Shown here: one piece after another, positions 23,102 to 34,627 of the stretch | How the letters are laid out: each line of letters starts with the position of its first letter | Position numbering within the stretch: position 1 is the stretch's first letter | Origin: Dactylonectria macrodidyma | Lineage: Eukaryota; Ascomycota; Sordariomycetes; Hypocreales; Nectriaceae | Direction: 5' to 3' | NCBI GenBank assembly: GCA_020744425.1 | Contig: JAGMUV010000005.1 | Location: 2,604,001-2,668,000, forward strand | DNA: 64,000 bases | Translations under genes and position numbers: made by a program | Notes under the pieces: model-generated | Seen by the model: only the letters and a program-made list of their open reading frames with translations | Told to the model about the DNA's origin: nothing | The model's database searches: none

Positions 23102-25752
23102 TTATCGTGGACCGCTGAGTGGTTTCCTCACGTCCCTCTCGTCTTCGGAGTCGTCATCGTCATCGTCGTCACTATCAGATTCGCCGACTACGTATTGCTC
23201 TGCGCCATCGCCAGGCAGGCGGGTACTTGGCTGGTCGCGATCGCGATAGTCTTCAAACTGCTCGTCGTCGCTTCCCTCGGCAAAGGCATCATACAGCTCG
23301 CCGCCGCGGGTGCGACGGGGCTTCTTACCGCCCGCAGCACCCTTCTCTCCAGAGTTTAGACCCTCGGCCTCTTCTTCGTCGATGAGTTCAAACTCGTAGT
23401 TGTTGCGGGAGTCGTTGCGGAGACGGCGTCGGCGGGCGACCCAGAAGTAGATGCCCAGGCCGGAGCAAAAGGCTACGATGAGGCCGATGGCGCCGTAGAT
23501 CCATATCTGGACCGTCTTGGAGGCACCGAAGCTGGGGAGCCACGAGACCCAGTTCGAAGACGCCGAAGTCGTGGCCTCCTGAGCTTGGTTGGTGCCGCTC
23601 GGGGATGACTCTTCCGTGGTGCTGGGCTTGGCACTGGGCTTGGAGGGGTTCTTAGTAGGTCGCTCGGGATGGTTAGAGGGATTGCCCTTCACGCTAGTTG
23701 CTCCGGAACCCGCAGGAATAGTCGTCGTTGAGGCCTCGAGGGTTGTCGTTTGAATAACATCGTGGTCGTCGTCATCATGCTCGTTGGGCAAAGGCAGAAG
23801 GGTCGTCTTGTCGGCGTCGATGGCCTCGCCCCACAACTTCAGGTGGAAGTCGGTGAAAGAGCCCTTGTTTCCATTCTTTTCAGTATCTCTGACGACGATA
23901 GTCCATTTACCAACACCGGATTCGCCCCTGTACACACGTTAGTTAATATAAAATACAAGAAATGTGTGAATACGTACCAGTGCGCAACACTCATGAAAGT
24001 CCAGTCCTTGTAACCAGTTCCGGCTGAGTCGAGTCTTCGAGCCACAGCAATCCGGCTGATAATCTTTTCAGGACTGATCAAGTCAACGCTCAAATCACCA
24101 CGGCGTGTGTGTTCAACATTCATAGTCACAGTGACATGCTCGAGACGGGCAAGGTTGGCCTTCTTGAGCATATCTTCGGTGACCTCGAAGCTGACAGCCA
24201 GGCCATCCTTGCCCTCGGGGATGTTCTTCTTGACGTGGATCCAAGGAGAAAAGTACCAGGCCTGAGGCTTGACGTTCTTCCACGTCTTGGCCATCTCAAC
24301 CATAGCGTACGAGTCAATCTTGCCATATCCGAAGGTGTGGCTAAATTGCTTGCCAATCGCTGTGGTCTGCCACTCGGCTTCGCCATCATCGATGGGAACG
24401 GCTGAGTCCATGGCAAGGTATTGCATGTCTCTCCAGCTCAAGTCGGGACGAACTTGCAAGACGAGGGCAAAAATTCCTGCAGCCAAAGGAGCAGCAGCCG
24501 ACGTTCCACCATGGCCGCTGTAGCAGGCGTTCTCTCCTACATCGGTTGTGTGCTGGTACTGTCAGCTCGATTCATCTCCGAGTCGAAATTATGGAGGACT
24601 TACAATCGCATCACCGCTACCACTGCTGTAGGTGACGACGAGCTGAGCTGAGCACAGCTCAGAGTAGTAAGGGTGCTGGCCAGTACGGTCCACAGCGCCA
24701 ACGGTGATGCTGTAGATGGAGTTGGTGTACCCATCGAAGTTGCAGTTGTCTCCGTTGGATGCGCCGTTGCCACTGGCGAAGACGTACACGGATCCCAAGC
24801 CACCTCGACCTTTCTGAGTGGCTTGGACCATCGCCCGCTTGATGAGGATACCAGGCGCCTCCATGGTGCGGCCGTCATCCGAAGGGCCCCATGAGCACGA
24901 GTAAATCTGGTTGTCCTGGTATTTGAAGATCATGGCCTCAGCTTCCTCAGCATCGCCAATAGCCTTGCTAAGGATTCGAATACCGGCAATCTTGGAGTCG
25001 TAGGCAACACCAACACCGCACACATCGTTGCGAGCTGCTGATACTTCGCCAGCACAGCGGGTGCCGTGCCTATCATCTGACAGCTCAGGGGCGGGTGTTG
25101 GGTCGGCATCGTTGAAGTCCCAGGAACCTTCGGCGAAGTAGTTGGGCTTGAGATCATTACTGTTCATATCCAGACCATCGTCGACAATGGCGACTGTCGA
25201 GTTCTTTCCAGTGATGCCCTCCAGCCAAAGACTCGTCACGTTCACGTCGTGACCAATCTCGACGGGGTTGAAGAGATGCCATTGCTCATTGAAGATGGGG
25301 TCGGCAATGTCCAGGGTCTTCATGACCTCGGCCTGCTTTGCCAACGCCCAATCCACAGCTTCGCTTTGTTGCCGTTTGACTATAGTATGGCCCACTGGTC
25401 GTGGAGGGATGATTCGCTTCTCCAGGTGCATGCGAGGCTTCTGCTTGGAGGAGAGCAGAACACTGTCGAGGGGATCGGAGCCGCCAACGGATCGTTTCCT
25501 CCTCTTGCGGTTCTGAATCTCTCTCTTGACAACATCTTCGTCGACCTTGGGGGCGCGGAATACGTGGTGGTGTTCGAGTTCGCTGAGCTGGCCCTCGTGC
25601 CTTAATCCCAGGCGGGTGGCGACTTGTTCGGGAGTTGTCGAGCGGTCGAGATGGAGGACGTAGTAGTCGTTGTTTGCGTAGTCTCGAGGGACTTGCGAGC
25701 CGTGGGAAGTGACGATGAGGCCAGCGAGGCTTAAGAGAGTGGAGACCTTCAT
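23102..25752 (-). CDS. kex2: Kexin, Kex2-type proprotein convertase
   Basis: Three exons (25752-24604, 24552-23978, 23927-23102) with 51- and 50-nt introns give 849 aa. Signal peptide at 1-18. The prodomain has dibasic sites, with likely autocleavage after KR at 126-127 (IVKRQQ). The S8 catalytic domain holds D191 (AIVDDGLD), H229 (DDRHGTRCAG), oxyanion N329 (FASGNGASNGD) and S401 (SGHGGTSAAAP). A P/homo-B domain follows (VTMNVEHTRRGDLSVDLISP, WTIVVRDTEKNGNKG), then a Ser/Thr-rich stalk, one TM helix (IWIYGAIGLIVAFCSGLGIYF) and a cytosolic tail with NYEFELIDEEE resembling TGN retention signals, plus a long acidic stretch. It cleaves secreted precursors after KR/RR in the late Golgi. Everything expected is intact. 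Confidence 0.96.
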
Positions 25753-27159
25753 GGCGACAAAGAAGCAAAGGTAGGGACCTTCGCGACGCAGAGGAGCGAG
25801 AGACGCGTGGAAGCGAGATTCGAGGCAACTTTAATACATCAAAATGGATATTGCGGCCAGCCGTAATGAGATTATCAGGAACTAGAGGCGACAGTGGTCA
25901 GCGCGAGGGTGAGGGGTGCTGTGCGGAGTAAGAAGGAGAATGTTGTCGCAAGGAGGCTGAGGATGATGGAGGCGAAGTGTGGGAGGAGGCTAACTTTGCC
26001 AGTGCAGCTGCTGGATTGGATGCGAGCGGCAACGACGTGTGACGAGACAAAGGGGTGAATGTCGTACCTGATCAGGAGCCAAGAACGAACGCGCCGCGAT
26101 GGGATATGCGTAATCGCAGTACTGGCGACGCTTTCGAGGATTGTCGAGACAAGGCGAAAGGGAGAAATCCAGACTCGTAAGCCGGACGTCGGTGGTGATG
26201 TCGTGGCCCTTCGGAGTTGCAGTAGCATGCAGTGGGCACGGGTGTCCTGAAAAGGGCAGCTCAGGCGGGTGCTTGGGGGCCTACAGGTACCTGCTGGAGT
26301 GGGTTTGGTGCATGGATGCTCCGTGAATTATGGGGGGTAGAATAAAAGGAAAAATAGGGGACCAGTGTGCCAACTTTACTACCTTTTTTACGTGGGTCCT
26401 CATTCATGGATTCATGGATTCATGGTTAATCGTGGATGCCTGCCTGCGCCACGCGGCTGACTTCCTGACTATGACTTTTTAGCTCGGCGCAGGGGCCACT
26501 GAGCCACCGCTTTTACTACAAATCGCCCGGGGTCTAGTCTAAATTAGGACAGGGAGATCTGAGGCACCAAGACCAGGACCAAGGAAGTGTTCGCTCTCGC
26601 ATCTCATCTCATCTCATCCAAAAGCCTCCCAACAAAAGGAGAGAGACACTGGTGCAACAATCCAACATTCCCTCTTCAGCAGCATTCGACACGTAATGAT
26701 GATTCCATCTCACTCTCTGTCTTTTGAGTCTGCAGCCCTGCTCGCTCCAACCAATACAACCCCATCGCAAGCATCACTCCCTTATTGTTGTTGGTGCCGT
26801 CGCAAGTCAATACAGAACTAATCCGGGACTGAATACGCGGCACGGGCCCCTGAAACAGTGCCAAACCCCAAGACCCCTTGCTCCACGATGCAGCCAAGAC
26901 AAGCTCACCCTGGACTCCGCAAACGCTGGTGCATCACGATTCTTGTATCAGTCAGTATGCTTATCGGTCTGAGTATCAATTGCTTCCAATGGGACTCCTC
27001 TACTGCGTCGATCAAGTGTCGCTAACCTTTTACGCTGTACATTGTCTTCAACATGCCCCCTCCCTCCTCTTCGCAATGACGTTTACCACCCGAAGATAAA
27101 CCTCGTTTCTTCAAATCCAACTCCATCTTTCACATCTTTCCCGCAATCTAGCAATTAAT
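25753..27159. other. Intergenic between KEX2 and esterase genes
   Basis: KEX2 promoter and esterase 3' region. A tandem (ATTCATGG)3 lies at 26402-26425, and CTCATCTCATCTCATC repeats at about 26601-26616. No coding chain was recognised. Confidence 0.45.
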
Positions 27160-28312
27160 CTACTTGTCGATATGCTCGTTGACAAAGTCGAGTACTGGCT
27201 GAATGTACTTGTCCCAACCGGGAACCTCCGGTCCCTAAGCTGCCGTTAGCACCTCGGCTCTACATCGCAGCTTGATAAACCCGACTCACCGTGTACTTCT
27301 CGTCAAAGACGTGGTCCTCACCAGGCTCATAACATTCCACGGTTGGTACACCCATCTCCTTCAATTTCTTGGCGAAGACATAGCTCTGCTCGATCTCGAC
27401 GGCCGAGTCTGCGGTCCCATGGAGGATGGCGGTGGGTGGGTACCAGGTCTTTCCTTTCAGGAGGTGTACAGGGCTAAAAGTCTCGATGAACTTTTCCAAG
27501 GCATCGTCGTCGACAAACTTCTCTTGATGGAACACGGCCCTCACAAAACCCCGGTGTGGTCGGTACTTGGCCCTCCAAAGGCCCAGTTCTGCTTGCAGGC
27601 GAATGCGCTTGCTGTACCGGAACTCCGTCTTGAGATATGACGAGAGAAACCCGTCGGACATCGTGTCATGCTCGTCCCAGAAGAGGGCGTCGGTGATGAG
27701 GTTGGCCGGATTGCGGTCGTCAAGGAATGCATCCAGCTCTGCCGCAGAGAACTCGCCTTCCCACGGCGGCACGTCCTTGCCTGAATCGGAGTCGAGCTCG
27801 GTGAAAATCTTCTTCCTGGTGATTGGGGAAAGGAAATCCACAACCCCATAGGCGTCAATAACGACCTTGGGAGGCGGGTTCAGGTGATGGCCCAGCAGGC
27901 TCACAAGCGTTCCCCCGGCAGACTCTCCGCAGACGACATATCGATCAATGTCGATAAGGTCACTGCCTATAATGCTGGGCAAGTTGGAACGACACCACGC
28001 CACAGCCTCAAGACAGTCCTCCAGCTCATCATCAAACCGAGCCTGCGGCGCGAGGCGATAGTTGTGAGACACAAGATGAAATCCACGCTGGACGAACCCA
28101 GGACCAAGCCAAGACAGCGGGAGGAAGTGGTGTCCGCCCATGAACGCTCCGCCGTGCGTCCAAATGACAAAGGGTGCTGGCGAAGAGGGAGGCGGGTTGG
28201 CCGGCCAAACCCGCACGCCAAGCTCCGTTCCGCTCTGGGACTTGAAGTTGTGGTCCGTGAAGCCGGGGGGGAGCGGGCGGATATCCGGAGAGGTTTCGGT
28301 TTCGGCTGCCAT
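27160..28312 (-). CDS. Alpha/beta-hydrolase, HSL-type esterase/lipase
   Basis: Exon 1 (28312-27290) and a 75-nt exon 2 (27234-27160), separated by a 55-nt intron, encode 365 aa. The oxyanion motif is HGGAFMGG, the nucleophile elbow GESAGG (GxSxG), the acid Asp sits in LHGTADSAV and the His in GEDHVF, completing the hormone-sensitive-lipase-like triad. There is no signal peptide, so a cytosolic enzyme acting on small esters, amides or secondary-metabolite esters is likely. The Met of MAAETETSPD was chosen as start; an upstream non-ATG extension has no support. It is convergently unrelated to neighbours: KEX2 is upstream on the map, the phosphate carrier follows. Confidence 0.85.
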
Positions 28313-29012
28313 TTTTGCTTCAGGCACGCTTGCTTTGAGCTCGCTATCGAGTATTGGGAACAAGAGGTACGCAAGAGGAATTGTGTCTTCTTTTAATATG
28401 CCCAAGGACACAATCGCAGCGATACACCAATACGAGCTCCGGCTAAGCGTAAATCGGACGATCGTCGTCCTACGGTTAAAAGTCCTTGGGTCCTTGATAC
28501 CCCGCCCCCACCACGGACAGCATCGTCTCTTCTGGTTATCAAGGCAAGTCTCATGGATTTGTAAGAGAGATACACGGAGTGCTTGATAATCGAACTCTGT
28601 CTAGACCATGCATATTTCTCTCAGGAAATTAATTACGGACGCCGCATTGACATCCAGGTCCGTACCTTGGAAGTCGTGCCTATTAGGTGCGGGGTTTGAA
28701 CCAGCACCCCTCTGCAGTACTGAGTTAACCACCAGCAGCCGAGACCGTCCCTTGCTCAACATAAAGACCATCACGAACCACATGTTCTTCAAGGCTGCGA
28801 GGCAAGATTCTCCTCAGTCACATGTTAACCAAATTTAGCAGCAAGTTGCCCTCACGGCGTCGATTTGCCATTGGCTTGGGGCTTGTGTATTTTATTCATC
28901 CCTCTAACTAACACCGATCCCAATCCGAAAGTCCTACAGTCCAAACGCCTGCCACCGTAGAAAGCACGCACTCTTTTCACGCTCCTTTATTGCGAACCGC
29001 ATCTATTAACTC
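28313..29012. other. Intergenic, contains tRNA-like T-arm fragment
   Basis: The stretch at about 28687-28709 (plus strand GGTGCGGGGTTTGAACCAGC) resembles a T-arm, but its stem has a mismatch and no D-arm or anticodon arm could be placed. No gene is supported. Confidence 0.35.
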
Positions 29013-30014
29013 TCACAGGGCAGCCTCCTTGTGGATCTCAATCGCCGGGGGCGCGCCCGTCAACGCCTTGCACTGGGCGTAAATGACAAACTGGGCTGAC
29101 ACCAGGCCGCATGTCATGACCAAGCGAGGACCTAGTCCAGTGAGGAGCAGGCGCTTGGGGCCAAACTCGCGGGCCAGCTGGAACATGCGGCTCGTGGCCC
29201 CCTGCTTCGGGTCGCCGGCGCCCTTGTTGATGGCCGAGAGCAGCGTGTCGGCCGGGTGGGAGAGCACGGCGGCTGCTACACCCGCCGCGATGCCCGACGT
29301 CAGCTCCACGCCTGTCGATTCGAGTTGAGTCAGCTTCGCCTTGCGCTCGGGGCCCATGGCACGGAAGATGACTTCGTTGGCTGCCTCGTGGACGGTGAAC
29401 TGGCCCACCGCGAAGGGCACCTGCTTGAACAGCAGAGGCACGAATCCGGAGTAGAACCCCTTGAAGCCCTCCTCCTTGGCCATCCTCGCGAAGCCCGACG
29501 CGAAGCCGCTAGCGTACCCACGCTGAGACACAAGCCGGATCCGGGTCGCCTCAAGCGGACACAGCAGGATGTCGGCGAAGAACTCGGCCGTCGCGCTGGC
29601 GCCGAGGTAGATGGCCGTCCTCTTCGCCACGGCCTTGTCGGGCCCGCCCGCGAGCTCAATGTACCTTTTTTTGAAGAGCTCATACCCTGCAAATTTCGCG
29701 CCGCCCTGGACAAGGTAACCTACCGCCGTGGGCCCGAACCCGGTGAGCAGCGTCGAGGCACCCTCCTTAGCGACGATTGTCCGGCCGGCCTTGATCATGT
29801 TGTAGCCCTTCAAGGCATCGTCGACCTGGATACGCGTCTTGACCACGTCGATTGGTGTGGCAGCCTGTGATTCTGTTAGACCGACGATACGTCTTGGGCC
29901 AAGTACTTCAGCACTCACTCCATGTGTGGACGTCGCCGCAAGAGCGCCAGCTCCAAAGAACTTGACATAGTCCCCGATAGTGAAATTGGGCACTTCGTTC
30001 TGCTTTTCTGCCAT
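29013..30014 (-). CDS. Mitochondrial phosphate carrier (Mir1/Pic2 family)
   Basis: Exon 1 (30014-29919) and exon 2 (29864-29013), with a 54-nt intron, give 315 aa, normal for the mitochondrial carrier family. The three repeats each show the Px[DE]xx[KR] signature or its variant: TPIDVVKTRIQ, CPLEATRIRLV and HPADTLLSAIN. The matrix glycine motifs GASTLLTGFGPTAVGY and GFKGFYSGFVPLLFKQ are clear. Phosphate-carrier-specific features include GYELFKKRYIELAGGP and VGQFTVHEAANE. It imports phosphate with H+ across the inner membrane, and Pic2 orthologues can carry copper. The two branches cannot be separated by eye. Six TM helices are expected. Confidence 0.9.
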   Translation of the reverse strand: MAEKQNEVPNFTIGDYVKFFGAGALAATSTHGVSAEVLGPRRIVGLTESQAATPIDVVKTRIQVDDALKGYNMIKAGRTIVAKEGASTLLTGFGPTAVGYLVQGGAKFAGYELFKKRYIELAGGPDKAVAKRTAIYLGASATAEFFADILLCPLEATRIRLVSQRGYASGFASGFARMAKEEGFKGFYSGFVPLLFKQVPFAVGQFTVHEAANEVIFRAMGPERKAKLTQLESTGVELTSGIAAGVAAAVLSHPADTLLSAINKGAGDPKQGATSRMFQLAREFGPKRLLLTGLGPRLVMTCGLVSAQFVIYAQCKALTGAPPAIEIHKEAAL

Positions 30015-31156
30015 CTTGACGGTTGCTTCTCAATTGCACGTTGTCAAAGGTGAACAGGGACGAGCCCGTATGTTGGCTTTTAAAGCTTTGGGTGCTTTGC
30101 GCGCGGGATGATGACGTCGTTCCGTGGCTGCCGTGTACAGACCTTGGACGATCGCTAAAATTAGTGGAAGGGCTGATAAGGCGCCGCTTTGCCGTGAACC
30201 GCGGCCGCTTTTCGCTCCCGCCTCGGTGAGTTGGTGGATTAACTTTTCTTTTCGTTTTGCAATTCTTTTTTTGTCGTTCGTTTTACAGCGATGCAAGAAA
30301 CCGTTTCTTTCTCTCCTCTACGGAGTACGTTTGGAGCATGACGCCGTGACCGGTGGGGTGTAAATGAGCCTGGACAACTAGGAAACGTAGGGAGCTTCGC
30401 ATCCCGTTTATGAGCGTAGTTGAAACGGTGACCAACCTCGGATTAGTTCGAGAGAGTGTGTGCTGGTTCGGTGCCGACCCGGCAAACGGCATCGGCCCGC
30501 CCGAAACGGAGTGACCGGGATGACATCATGTAGTGAATCGACTGTGCAACCTCGGTGATATCATGGAGAGTGAATTTGTTGCCATAGCGGGACTGAATTA
30601 TCTTTCTAGACAGTTGAAACACTCATTTTATCCATTGTACTTTCGGTGAGCTGATTCTACGAGGTTATCCACACTAACCCATCCATCGAATTGGCCATGC
30701 ATGCATGTATTAACATCTCTCATCTGGGCTGGTCTGTGAATAGATCCGCGACCAAAAACCTGGAGTGGGACGGCCGTACTGCCACAGGGTATGAAAGGAC
30801 GCTAGAAGTGCGTCGTGATTAACTCTACTTCGGGAATCCCATTGTGTCATATGGATTTTGAGGTACCGCATCCCTATTGCATGGTGATCTTGTGATAAAC
30901 CAAGCAAGTTTGGTCTGCAGCAGGCAAGACAATCTAGGACAACTGCGACTGCTGCACGCCTAGGTGCCACACAAAAAGTTGCTGCTTGAATATTGTGTGT
31001 GATGTGATGGTTCTCGATAAATATTGTGCCCGCTTAGTCGCAGATGACAACAAGGACAACTTATATTTCGTCGCCCATTGCCTTGAAGTCGACCACTCTT
31101 ATTTCTAGTACCTATGTAAGGGGAAACCAGAGAGTTCAATGGGCTATTTTGAGAGG
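30015..31156. other. Intergenic region upstream of the phosphate carrier
   Basis: A TGACGTC CRE-like site lies at about 30112-30118 in the carrier's promoter. The rest contains no recognised gene. Confidence 0.4.
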
Positions 31157-31370
31157 GAGGGCGTTATAGGGAAGGAAAACACCGCACACATTAACAACAG
31201 CCACTAAAACACAAGCAAATTATAATAGCTATGTTATAGTAAATTAGGATATAAAATACACATAAAAGATACCATAATATGAACTAAATGTAGATATAGA
31301 TTATAATGTTATATCAAATTTTCTGGATTAATATTAAGGGTGTAATGTGTGGTGTTTTTTCTGCCACCCC
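31157..31370. mobile_element. 214-bp AT-rich foldback (MITE-like) element with 8-bp target duplication
   Basis: Identical octamers TTGAGAGG lie at 31149-31156 and 31371-31378. Just inside, the ends are inverted copies: left ...GGAAAACACCGCACACATTA, right (opposite strand) ...GAAAAAACACCACACATTA. The interior (about 31205-31345) is extremely AT-rich and non-coding. The 8-bp duplication points to an hAT-mobilised non-autonomous element. Its termini are not obviously those of the complete hAT element 780 bp away, so the mobilising partner is unknown. Confidence 0.5.
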
Positions 31371-32141
31371 TTGAGAGGCAAGTGAGCAAGGGCAGGTGGG
31401 GTCGCGTCTGTGCCAATCACGGGCGATCCTTGCGGGGATAAGAGTTGGCTGACCTGCAGATCGCCCTTCTTACACTCTAATTCCTTCCATCATCAGGTTT
31501 TCCTACTTCGCAACTTTGCTTTATTATGTCTCTTTTGTCAAGACCTCGACCAACGCTGCGATCCTCGGGGGCACGCCAACTCCTACGACCTCTTTGTCAG
31601 AGTACCAGACGACAGTCTACAATGACATCAGCCCAGAAGGATACTTGGTCTGCGAACCAATACTCCAAGTTTCTCAACGAACGAACTCAGCCTTCCCGGG
31701 ACCTGCTCTCTCGGGTGCCGCTGGTGTCACCCAAGCGCATTGTCGACTTGGGCTGTGGGCCAGGAAACTCGACCGCTGTGGTGGCTGAGAGATATCCGGA
31801 CGCCAAGGTGTCCGGAATCGATTCTTCAGCTGACATGATTCAGAAGGCTAAGGAAACCCTACCAGAAGTATCCTTCGATGTCGTCGACTTGACAACTTAC
31901 AAGCCTGATGGCGAAGTCGACTTATACTTCTCCAACGCCGTCTTCCAGTGGCTGCCATCTGGACGGCGAATTGAGATCATCAGCCAGCTAGTTGAGCACC
32001 TCTCACCGGGTGGTGTCCTTGCCTTCCAAGTTCCCTTCAATGTATCAGAGCCATCTCACGCCGCCATGTCAGAAACAGCCTTTACCCCAGACACGCCCTG
32101 GGAGGAAACCATGCGGCGTGCCAAGCCCGGGCGAGACGAGT

Positions 32142-32149
32142 TTCCCGCG
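32142..32149 (+). repeat. Left 8-bp target-site duplication of hAT element
   Basis: TTCCCGCG sits immediately left of the TAGGGATG terminus and is repeated exactly at 34620-34627. Confidence 0.95.
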
Positions 32150-34619
32150 TAGGGATGATGTACAGTTTGTACAACTGTGTTGTACGTACGTACGTACAGA
32201 AAGAAAATGTACGTACACGTACTATGTACGTACAATCTGGACCCATAATATTCCTAATAAGGGAATTTGTGGGTCATATTGTACAAGCACGGGGCTGTAC
32301 AAAAACTCTGTTTGGCTTAGCAGCTCAACACACTCTGCCATTCTCTCCTGATTGAAGGTATCGCCAAAAGATGGCGCCCACCAAAGCTGATGCTGCCTTT
32401 ATTTGGCGACAGTTTATCGACCTCGGCCGCTCTGACTCCAAGAAAAGCAAGCGATACAGATGCCGTCACTGCCAGAAGGATTTTGCAGCGACCTCTATTG
32501 GGAGGCCGAAAGAGCATCTCGCTGCGTGTGAGAAATGGCAAGCCAAGCAGCGACAAGAGCGTCAAGCTCAAGACAACGCTGGCTATCTTCCCTCATATTC
32601 TGAAGCCATACAAAAGAAGATAACCGAGGTCGGAATCCAGCATATCTCGCAAGACGAGAGTCACAGTTTCGCCTATGATGCCGCCGCTGCTGTAATCGCC
32701 GGCGGCCGGCCCTTCAGCCTTTTCGAGAGCCGCCGTTGGCGCTATTTCTTCAATCGCATTAAGCCTGGCTGGAAGCCTCCTAACCGCGCCGTTATCACAA
32801 GAATTCTTCCCGACTTGTATCAGGGACTCTATGACGAGGTTTTCAAGCGCATTACCAGCTCAGAATGGTTCAATATCATATTTGACGCTTCCGATAATGT
32901 CTCGGGCCACAGAATCGTTAATATATCGGTACAACTACCAGACGGTCCAGCCTTCTACTGGAAAACGTTTGACACGGGAGACGAACAGCACACAGCGGAA
33001 AATTGGGTGAAGTTGATATGGAGAGAAATGCAGCAACTGTGCGGCGGTGATCTCTCCAGAATCAATTCTATCTGTACAGATACCGAAAACACGATGCGCT
33101 CTGTACACGACTTGCTTGGGAGATTCCCAGAGCTCTCACATATCAACTTCTCTCTATGCGATTCTCACGGCCTTCAGCTTCTAATTAAAGATATCCTTCT
33201 TCTTCCATTCTTTGAGGATCTCTTTAATAATGTCAGCACCCTTCTCAAGTTCTTCTCGCGGTCTAAATTACAATTGCAAAGATTGAGAATGTGCCAGCGC
33301 ACAAGGTGGAACGGAGTAACTCGCGCGCTGATCAGAAGGTACCGGTAAATCGTTAGCTGTGACTGAGAAATCGATATACTAACTCGCTCGTTCCGAATAG
33401 TGTAATTACACGCTGGGCTTCTCAGTACAATTCTTTCTTCTCCCTCCTCCGTTCTCGAGACCCTGCCAGAGACTGGTCTATTCGAAAAGATGTACGAGAT
33501 GAGCTGCGATCTCAAGATTGCCCCGTTCTCCTGCCCGAAGCGGTTCGAATCATCAAAGACAACGGCTTCTGGCTAAAACTCGAGGCTGCGATCGCTGTGC
33601 TAAAGCCGGTGAACGAATTTCAGCACGCTTCCGAGGCTGATGGGGCGGGAATCGCACAGGTTGTAAATCGCTGGCTGCAAATCAAAAGCAAATGGGCTGA
33701 GATGGGAGAGGCTGATCAGTTTCCTGATATTCCGTGGGACGACATTGACGCTATATTCAAAGCCCGGCTCGATAAGCAAACGTACGATATACATTGGATC
33801 GCCGATGCCCTCCGGCCTGATACAACAGGTCCAAATTCGAAACTGCCGCCTAGCGTCTTTGCTCGCGTACAAGAGTATTTGCAGAAACAGTTGAAAAATG
33901 ACGACGAATACCACCGTGCCCTTTCCGAATTCACACACTTCCGAATGCGTACAGGCGGCCCAGACGGCTTGTTTAATAAGCATAGCGCTGTATACGACGA
34001 TGGCTTCAAGCCAGCAATGGCGTGGCAGTGCCTCCTCAACCAGGGCTCGATTCTGGCTAGAGTGGCTGTGAAGGTAATGAACACGCTTGCGAACTCCGTA
34101 CCCTCGGAACGAAGTTTCTCTGCTATTAGTTTCATACACACGAAAGCTCGGAATCGCCTTACGCCCATGCACGCTGACATGCAGGCCTTCATTTTTATGA
34201 ACGACCGCGTATTAGATCGCCTTAAGGATCAGAAGTATGCCCATAAAAAGCGCTGGGCGGATCTTGAGGAGAAGGACTGGCTAGAACTCGAAGATTCATA
34301 TCTGGAGTTGTTTGTGAATGCGCAGGGCAAGAAGGTCTGGATGGATGGTGTGATGGCCTCGACCAATGGAGATTTTGAGTGGGAGGGTGTGTTACAGTCG
34401 ACGGGTGATATATTAGGGGTTGGCACTGAGGTGGAATCCGAGGTTGGGGGCTAGGATGGCAGAAAACCGTGACCGTGAGAACCCTACTACCAGTATTGCC
34501 TAAAATGGAAGGGGGGAATTTGTATGGTACGTACTTGTACGTACAATAAAGTTGTACGTACGTACAGCGGCTAAAATACAGTACGTACGTACGTACGTGT
34601 ACAAGAAAGTGCATCCCTA
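32150..34619 (+). mobile_element. Complete hAT-superfamily DNA transposon, 2,470 bp
   Basis: Termini are short inverted repeats: TAGGGATG at the left and CATCCCTA at the right. Both subterminal regions are packed with TACGTAC/GTACGTACGT motifs (about 32181-32232 and 34531-34602), the type of repeated hexamers that hAT transposases bind. The perfect 8-bp target duplication is diagnostic of hAT integration. Inside is one full-length, apparently intact transposase gene in the same direction as the host gene. Lack of stops or frameshifts and the identical duplications suggest recent insertion and possible activity. C-to-T (RIP) damage is not apparent in the coding part. Confidence 0.95.
32371..34454 (+). 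CDS. hAT transposase with BED zinc finger and C-terminal dimerisation domain
   Basis: Exon 1 (32371-33338) and exon 2 (33401-34454), with a 62-nt GT-AG intron holding a CTAAC branch site, encode 673 aa without interruption. The N-terminus is a BED-type zinc finger (IWRQFIDL, KRYRCRHCQKDF, RPKEHLAAC: C..C..H..C, residues about 10-52). The middle has the RNase H-like fold with a FNIIFDASDNVSGHRIVNIS block around the first catalytic Asp, and ICTDTENTMRSVHDLL. The C-terminal hAT dimerisation domain is at about 520-600 (NTLANSVPSERSFSAISFIH, KARNRLTPMHADMQAFIFMN). It cuts and reinserts the element by a DDE mechanism. It resembles other fungal Restless/Hodor-like hAT proteins, but no subfamily is claimed. 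Confidence 0.93.
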
Positions 34620-34627
34620 TTCCCGCG
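34620..34627 (+). repeat. Right 8-bp target-site duplication of hAT element
   Basis: TTCCCGCG directly follows the right terminus CATCCCTA and leads straight into the second half of the methyltransferase frame. Confidence 0.95.

Noticed and set aside
28680..28715. Possible tRNA on either strand (GGTTTGAACC T-arm-like)
   Set aside because: The stem has a mismatch and no acceptor, D or anticodon arms could be fitted around it.
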